From NCBI GenBank assembly GCA_020692325.1, contig JAIMKR010000020.1, positions 1-35,920 of the forward strand: a stretch of 35,920 nt of DNA, read 5' to 3'. This DNA is from Desulfocurvus sp. GTDB taxonomy: Bacteria; Desulfobacterota; Desulfovibrionia; Desulfovibrionales; Desulfovibrionaceae. Below, one piece after another: positions 31,647 to 35,920 of this stretch. The position numbers and the translations under genes are program-made. The stretch's first letter is position 1. Each line of letters opens with the position of its first letter. A model generated the notes under the pieces. It saw only the letters and a program-made list of their open reading frames with translations. It searched no databases and was not told the DNA's origin.

Positions 31647-32275
31647 TCCCCCGTCAGCGACATTTTTTTCGCCGGCACGCCAGCGTGCGCCACATACGGT
31701 GCGCTATCGTACTGCCACGTTTCGGCAGGGTCGATGTAGAAGGCGTTGTTCATGCTGAGCCGGACCTCGTTTCCATCAAAAACCTTCGTGGTCACGACGA
31801 CCTCGTCGATGACGGGTTTGCGCGCATCCGTGTCCTCGACGGAACTCGACCCCGCGAGGGTCACGAGCACGCCGCCAACCACGGCGGGCACAACGCCCAC
31901 GGTGGAGTTGATGCGCTTGTCCGCGTGTTCGAGGACCTTGGTGCTCACGATCAGCCTCAGGGCGTCCGCCGACTTCGTCGGAGCGAGCCGGAACCCTCTG
32001 TTGAGAAGCTGTTCCTCCAGAAAATTCGCTAGCATCGGGTGCACGGGCTCTTTGCCTGACCGGTCGATGAAGATAGGCCTGTCCTTCTTTATTTTCATAT
32101 CCAGCGTCTGGCCCACATCCCAGGCGTAGGCCTTCCAGTGCTCGGCCGCCTGCATCCGTTTCTGCGTGGCGAAGGAGTAGGAGATGGGGTACGGGGATTG
32201 CGACATGCATGACGCCAGAACCGGCAACAATGCGAAAACGGCAAGTCCGGTGAGGACATTGGACGGGTTGTTCAT
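31643..32275 (-). CDS. lipoprotein of unknown function, co-transcribed with FlgO-like gene
   Basis: A 210-residue protein with a lipoprotein signal ending in LPVLAS|C (C23). The mature region has PMLANFLEEQLLNRGFRLA, a hydrophobic stretch around residues 128-142, and a C-terminal VVTTKVFDG segment. The family is not recognised; its position suggests a partner of the FlgO-like protein, perhaps like FlgP or FlgT in other bacteria, but the sequence does not establish that. The start at 32275 has AGAGGTG 6 bases upstream. The stop overlaps the next start, so the two are translationally coupled. Confidence 0.75.
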   Translation of the reverse strand: MNNPSNVLTGLAVFALLPVLASCMSQSPYPISYSFATQKRMQAAEHWKAYAWDVGQTLDMKIKKDRPIFIDRSGKEPVHPMLANFLEEQLLNRGFRLAPTKSADALRLIVSTKVLEHADKRINSTVGVVPAVVGGVLVTLAGSSSVEDTDARKPVIDEVVVTTKVFDGNEVRLSMNNAFYIDPAETWQYDSAPYVAHAGVPAKKMSLTGE

Positions 32276-32295
32276 GACGCACCTCTAGTCTTGTT

Positions 32296-32323
32296 TTATC
32301 GGCCCATTACGCCCGTTTCTTTA
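32296..32323 (-). promoter_or_regulatory. sigma-28 promoter of the lipoprotein pair
   Basis: On the minus strand a perfect -10 GCCGATAA (32303-32296) is preceded by TAAAGAAA (32323-32316) with a 12-base spacer (11 is usual). Transcription would start near 32289, only about 14 bases before the ATG, leaving room for the AGAGGTG site. Confidence 0.65.
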
Positions 32324-32375
32324 CGGACGCGCAGGTGGCTGCCCGCCGCTTTCGCACCATTTCCCCCAAACACGG

Positions 32376-32412
32376 AAAGCCCCGGCGGACATCTGAACGT
32401 CGCCGGGGCTTT
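32376..32412 (-). terminator. terminator of purU
   Basis: A perfect 12-bp stem (AAAGCCCCGGCG at 32376-32387 with CGCCGGGGCTTT at 32401-32412) lies 27 bases after the purU stop. The T run is at the end of the stem, so it works in either direction. It separates purU from the sigma-28-driven lipoprotein genes. Confidence 0.8.
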
Positions 32413-32438
32413 CGTCGCCCACGCCCCTTGGCCGTGGC

Positions 32439-33371
32439 CTAGGCGAAGACGATGGTCTTGTTGCCGTCCACCAGCACCCGGTCCTCCAGATGCCAGCGCA
32501 CCGCGCGGGAAAGCACCTGCCGCTCGATGTCCGCGCCGAGGATTTTCAACTCCTCCACGCGGTTGCGATGCGAAACGCGGATGACGTCCTGCTCGATGAT
32601 GGGTCCCTTGTCCAGTTCGCCGGTGACATAGTGCGCCGTGGCGCCGATGAGTTTGACGCCCCGCTCCGCCGCGCGACGGTAGGGATCGGCTCCCTCGAAG
32701 GCGGGCAGAAACGAGTGGTGGATGTTGATGATGCGCTGGGGGAAATGACGCACGAACGCTGGCGAGAGGATGCGCATGTACCGCGCCAGCACCAGCAGAT
32801 CCACCGGGCCGCCGGGCGCGTTGTCCAGCAGATCCAGCATCCGGGCCTCGTGTTCGGCCAGCGCGCCGCTCTCCGGCGCGCGCGCGCCCTTGGGCACCTC
32901 CACGTGGTGGAACGGCACGCCGAAGGATTCCACGGCCGCGCACAGGTCCGGGTGATTGCTGATGACCAGCGGAACCTCCGCGTGCAGCTCGCCGCGGTCG
33001 GCCCGCCACAGCAGGTCCATGAGCGCGTGGTCCAGCTTGGAGACGAGGATGGCCATGCGCTTTTTGCGCCGGGCCGGCACGATGCGCCAGTCCATGGCGT
33101 ACTCGCGCGCCACCTCGGCCTCGAAGTCGCGCGCCAGCTCGTCCAGGCGCTCCTCCAGGCCGGGCAGGTAGAACTCCAGCCGCAGGAAAAAGCGGCCGCC
33201 CTCGGGATCGGTGGAGTGCTGGTCCGAATGGATGATGTTGACGCCGCGCCGGTACAGAAAACCGCTCACGGCGGCCACGATGCCCGGGCGATCCTGGCAG
33301 GTCGTCAAAAGCCGCGCGGTGTCGCGAGGGTCCTCCCACCGCGCGGCGGAGTCGGCGTGTTCCTGGCTCAC
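32439..33371 (-). CDS. purU: formyltetrahydrofolate deformylase
   Basis: A 310-residue enzyme that hydrolyses 10-formyl-THF to THF and formate, balancing folate pools and supplying formate. An N-terminal ACT domain (about residues 20-100; TTCQDRPGIVAAVSGFLY) is followed by a formyltransferase-like hydrolase domain with N216 and H218 in IINIHHSFLP and D254 in GELDKGP, the catalytic triad equivalent to PurN. The length is slightly longer than the usual 280-290 because of a charged N-terminus. It starts 4 bases after the small Cys-rich gene. Confidence 0.95.
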   Translation of the reverse strand: MSQEHADSAARWEDPRDTARLLTTCQDRPGIVAAVSGFLYRRGVNIIHSDQHSTDPEGGRFFLRLEFYLPGLEERLDELARDFEAEVAREYAMDWRIVPARRKKRMAILVSKLDHALMDLLWRADRGELHAEVPLVISNHPDLCAAVESFGVPFHHVEVPKGARAPESGALAEHEARMLDLLDNAPGGPVDLLVLARYMRILSPAFVRHFPQRIINIHHSFLPAFEGADPYRRAAERGVKLIGATAHYVTGELDKGPIIEQDVIRVSHRNRVEELKILGADIERQVLSRAVRWHLEDRVLVDGNKTIVFA

Positions 33372-33375
33372 GGGG

Positions 33376-33603
33376 CTAGTCGTCCTCCCGCTTCACGGCC
33401 GCGGGCGCTCCGGCCCCTGCCATGGAGGCCAGCACGGCGGCCGCACCGGCGGCCCCGCAGCAGCCCTCGGCGTCGTCGCCGCGTTCGGGGCCGACCCATG
33501 TCCAGAACATGCACATGGAGCCCATGCAGAACTTCATCTTGTCGTCGTGCGTTTTGAGCAACGGGCAGTACTTGAACTTCGCGTCGGATTCGGAAAGCGT
33601 CAT
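33376..33603 (-). CDS. small Cys-rich hypothetical protein upstream of purU
   Basis: A 75-residue protein with Cys at C13, C26, C31, C48 and C49 (KYCPLLKTHDD, KFCMGSMCMFW, then GCC). An Ala/Gly-rich segment (residues 50-68) and an acidic end follow. The arrangement could bind a metal; this is inference. AAGGAG 6 bases upstream of the start and the 4-base gap to purU indicate a real, co-transcribed gene. Not recognised. Confidence 0.7.
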   Translation of the reverse strand: MTLSESDAKFKYCPLLKTHDDKMKFCMGSMCMFWTWVGPERGDDAEGCCGAAGAAAVLASMAGAGAPAAVKREDD

Positions 33604-33628
33604 GCTGGCTCCTTGTCGTCCGGCCGGT

Positions 33629-34798
33629 CTAGCCCTTGTGCCGCGAGACGGGCGCGAGGTCCGAGAAGTCCACCAGCGGGCGCTTGCCCAGGCAGCTCTT
33701 CAGATACTCCACCATGAGAGCGCTGACGCGCTCCTCGCGCGAGAGGGTGCTGGCGTAGTGACCATTCTCCATCACCTTCTGGAACTCGCTCTTGCGCATG
33801 GCTGGCGAGGTCTTGGCGATGGCCTCGATGCCGGCGGCGTATGCGGCGACCTTGCGGTCGAGATCGGCCTCCGGCAGGTGGGAGATCTCATGGGCGCGGG
33901 CGGCCAGCTCGTCGGGCTCGGGCAGGCGGCTGGATTCGATGATCTTCTTGAAGGCGTTTCCAAAGCGGGTCACGCCGTCGTTGATGTGCGACTTCTGAAC
34001 CATGTTCATGCCCGCCCAGCCGGCGCGCAGCCACTTGAACAGCGTGCAGGTGGTCTGGTGCGGCCCCTCCTCCACGAAGACCTGCACCGAGGCGGAGTCG
34101 TAGAGGTATGTGTCGGCCCAGCCGATGAGGCCCTTGTTCAGGCCGTTGATGCCGGAATAAAAGTAGGTCCAGTCGCCGTCGTCGAGAATGGCGGCCTTCT
34201 TGCCCACGCTGGAGCGATTCTTCTGCTTGGAGATGGATATGAGCACGTTCTTGCCGTTGTACTTGGTGATGATGATCAGCCGATGCAGGTCATAGCGGTA
34301 GTAGCCGCCGCCGAAGGAGTCCGGCGCGTTGACCTCGTACTCGGTGCCCCAAAGGGCCTCTGGCTTGTCCTTGCCCAGATGCGTCCAGGGATGGGGATCG
34401 CGGGAGAGAATGTCGCTGCCCTGGTGCCAGCCGGAGAGGCGCAGCACGCTGGGGAACAGCAGGTAGTTGGGAATGGCCGGGTTGTAGCAGTAACGCATGA
34501 GCCGCGAGAGGCTGGTGCGCATGGTCATGTGCAGCACGGTGCCGTTGGCGTCCAGACGGCGGGCGGGGATGATGTCGCGCCCGTCGCCACGCATCTGCGT
34601 GACGAAGGCCAGAAGATTGTCGTAGGACTGATAAGGCACGGTGGTGCGGTGCTGGGAGTAGGCGATGAGGTTGCTCAGATCCTGCTCCACGGGAGCTGAC
34701 ATGGTGGAGGCCAAACCGGCGGCCGGCAGCAGCAGCGTCAGCAAAAGCCCACTGACAAGCGCGGCGGCTCCATGGCGGAAGGGGAAACGGAAGGGCAT
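33629..34798 (-). CDS. exported hypothetical protein
   Basis: A 389-residue protein with a signal peptide (hydrophobic core about 13-27, cleavage near GLA|STM at 30). The mature part is rich in Tyr, Asp and Asn, with NPAIPNYLLFPSVLRLSGW, then KYNGKNVLISISKQ and DDGDWTYFYSGINGL. A helical, charged region follows. The family is not recognised; likely periplasmic or outer-membrane-associated. The start has CGAGGA 5 bases upstream. It has a strong promoter of its own and is followed after 25 bases by the small Cys-rich gene. Confidence 0.8.
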   Translation of the reverse strand: MPFRFPFRHGAAALVSGLLLTLLLPAAGLASTMSAPVEQDLSNLIAYSQHRTTVPYQSYDNLLAFVTQMRGDGRDIIPARRLDANGTVLHMTMRTSLSRLMRYCYNPAIPNYLLFPSVLRLSGWHQGSDILSRDPHPWTHLGKDKPEALWGTEYEVNAPDSFGGGYYRYDLHRLIIITKYNGKNVLISISKQKNRSSVGKKAAILDDGDWTYFYSGINGLNKGLIGWADTYLYDSASVQVFVEEGPHQTTCTLFKWLRAGWAGMNMVQKSHINDGVTRFGNAFKKIIESSRLPEPDELAARAHEISHLPEADLDRKVAAYAAGIEAIAKTSPAMRKSEFQKVMENGHYASTLSREERVSALMVEYLKSCLGKRPLVDFSDLAPVSRHKG

Positions 34799-34857
34799 TC
34801 GCGTCCTCGATTGTTTTTTCGCGTGGGGCCGGGGAAGCCCCCCGCTGGAAGTTCATA

Positions 34858-34886
34858 ATGATAGGCGCGATCAGGGCGGTTGACAA
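34858..34886 (-). promoter_or_regulatory. sigma-70 promoter of the exported 389-residue protein
   Basis: On the minus strand TTGTCA (34886-34881), a 17-base spacer and TATCAT (34863-34858) match the sigma-70 consensus at 5 of 6 in both hexamers, about 60 bases before the start at 34798. This is the best sigma-70 promoter in the window. Confidence 0.7.
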
Positions 34887-35052
34887 GCGTCGCAAAACTC
34901 CGCGCCAGCGGTTCTGGCGGCTGACGCGGCGCTATCTGACGCCGTCCCCCCTCCACGCCGGCGGTTCCCTTCCGGCTGGAAACGCGGTACACGGGGCGCA
35001 CGTCCCGCGCCCGGCGAGGCCGCGGACGAAGCCTCGCAACAGGGAGCGACCC

Positions 35053-35760
35053 ATGCCCATGCCTCTTGCCGTGCTGGTCTCCGGCGGCGGTTCCAATCTG
35101 CAATCCATTCTCGACAAGATCGACGCCGGTTTTCTGGACGCCGAAGTGCGCATTGTGGTTTCCAACAAGCCCGGGGCCCACGGCCTGGAGCGCGCGCGCA
35201 AGCACGGCATTGACGCCGTGGCCCTGCCCCACGCGGACTTCCCCACCCGCGAGGCCTTCGACGCCGAGCTTTCGCGCATCATCCGCGACCACGGCGTGGA
35301 AGCCGGAACCGGCGCCGTCGCGCTGGCCGGCTTCATGCGCATCCTCACCCCCGCTTTTCTGCACGCCTTCCCTGGCCGCGTGCTGAACATCCACCCGGCG
35401 ATTCTGCCCAGCTTTCCCGGCACCCACGGCGCGGCCGACGCAGCCGCCCACGGCGTGCGCGTGGCCGGCTGCACCGTGCATTTCGTGGATGAGATAATGG
35501 ACCACGGTCCGATCATCATCCAGGCCGCCGTGCCCGCCCTGCCCGACGACGACGGTCCCACGCTGGCCGCGCGCATTCTGAGGCTGGAACACTGCGTCTA
35601 TCCTCAGGCCCTGGCCTGGCTGGCGGGGGGCAGACTGGCGCTGCGGGACCGCCGCGTGCTGGTGGACGGCGCGCGGCCCGCCTCCTGCGGTGACGATGGA
35701 TTGCCATACCTGGCCAGTCCGGGCCTGGAGCCCGCGTTTCGACCGGTCGAACCGGACTGA
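35053..35760 (+). CDS. purN: phosphoribosylglycinamide formyltransferase
   Basis: A 235-residue purine biosynthesis enzyme that transfers the formyl group of 10-formyl-THF to GAR. The phosphate-binding loop SGGGSNLQS lies at residues 10-18, the catalytic LNIHPAILP has N112 and H114, and D150 is in DEIMDHGPIII. The length is slightly more than the usual 190-220. The start at 35053 has AGGGAG 6 bases upstream; ATG at 35059 is an alternative, and the frame open to 34858 is non-coding. Divergent from the exported hypothetical gene. The AMMECR1 gene starts 73 bases downstream. Confidence 0.95.
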   Translation: MPMPLAVLVSGGGSNLQSILDKIDAGFLDAEVRIVVSNKPGAHGLERARKHGIDAVALPHADFPTREAFDAELSRIIRDHGVEAGTGAVALAGFMRILTPAFLHAFPGRVLNIHPAILPSFPGTHGAADAAAHGVRVAGCTVHFVDEIMDHGPIIIQAAVPALPDDDGPTLAARILRLEHCVYPQALAWLAGGRLALRDRRVLVDGARPASCGDDGLPYLASPGLEPAFRPVEPD

Positions 35761-35833
35761 GCACGAGCGACGGGAGCGGCGGGCGCGGCCGCCCGCGACG
35801 ACCGCCGACAACATCGGCCGCAAGGAGCGCTGC

Positions 35834-35920
35834 ATGGAACGGTTCCATTTCTCCCTTTCCGACGCGGAAAAATCCTACCTCAAGGATCTGGTGCGGCTGT
35901 CCATCACCTCTAAGCTCACG
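35834..35920 (+). CDS. AMMECR1 domain protein (partial, N-terminus only)
   Basis: Only the first 29 codons are in the window: MERFHFSLSDAEKSYLKDLV and a little more. The FSLSDxEKxYLxxLxR pattern is typical of the start of AMMECR1 family proteins, often called AmmeMemoRadiSam protein A. AAGGAG at 35822-35827 supports the start. The family assignment rests on a short motif. Members often sit next to a Memo and a radical-SAM gene, which would lie outside the window. Confidence 0.65.
   Translation, partial: MERFHFSLSDAEKSYLKDLVRLSITSKLT

Noticed and set aside
34880-34885. TTGACA on the plus strand as a purN promoter
   Set aside because: No -10 hexamer at 16-18 bases; the same bases form the -35 of the minus-strand promoter.
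35776-35810. GC palindrome between purN and the AMMECR1 gene as a terminator
   Set aside because: GCGGGCGCGGCCGCCCGC can fold, but no T run follows.

Overview
The window is about 65% GC and reads as chromosomal core DNA of a motile, Gram-negative, Desulfovibrionales-like bacterium (Desulfovibrio or a close relative). The basis is the split gcvPA/gcvPB glycine decarboxylase, an EF-G paralogue of the FusA2 type, RNase J, ThyX, sigma-28 and sigma-54 flagellar promoters, and several small Cys-containing proteins of unknown function. The genus call is an inference. No rRNA, tRNA, transposase, phage gene or cas gene was seen.

Layout. 1-175: start of a lemA-like gene leaving the window on the minus strand. 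446-5568: glycine cleavage operon gcvH-gcvPA-gcvPB-lpd plus an unknown protein, closed by a strong terminator; gcvT is absent. 5653-6120: unknown protein, minus strand. 6301-8570: promoter, EF-G-like GTPase, terminator. 8595-9146: exported DUF2059 protein. 9147-9520: gene-free stretch with degenerate GC-rich palindromic repeats that resemble a decayed type I-E CRISPR array. 9669-12045: plsC and rnj. 12335-15905 (minus): flagellin, fliD and fliS. Flagellin has a sigma-28 promoter, and fliD has a near-perfect sigma-54 promoter just after the flagellin terminator. 16120-17091 (minus): zinc phospholipase C-like protein. 17237-18529: shikimate-kinase-like P-loop protein and thyX. 18686-20076: methyltransferase with an apparent frameshift near its start. 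20079-20569: two 194-bp near-identical direct repeats around a hairpin-rich spacer. 20668-22885: htpX and a DegP-like protease. 23154-27088 (minus): four-gene cluster ending in a 12-EF-hand secreted protein and containing an EAL-HDOD gene broken by an in-frame TAG. 27243-31128: PilZ-like protein, motA, motB and a 517-residue unknown. 31125-32275 (minus): two lipoproteins, one FlgO-like, behind a sigma-28 promoter. 32439-34798 (minus): purU, a small Cys-rich protein and an exported unknown. 35053 to the end: purN and the start of an AMMECR1 protein.

How the genes fit together. One theme is one-carbon/folate metabolism: glycine cleavage makes 5,10-methylene-THF, ThyX consumes it, and PurU and PurN both act on 10-formyl-THF. 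A second theme is motility: filament, cap, chaperone, stator, a FlgO-like lipoprotein, and probably a PilZ-like protein and a damaged EAL-HDOD protein. A third is envelope quality control (HtpX and DegP-like). The most unusual items are the 12-EF-hand protein, the broken EAL-HDOD gene, the CRISPR-like relict, the direct repeats, the EF-G paralogue lacking the G3 histidine, and the FliS with a long tail.
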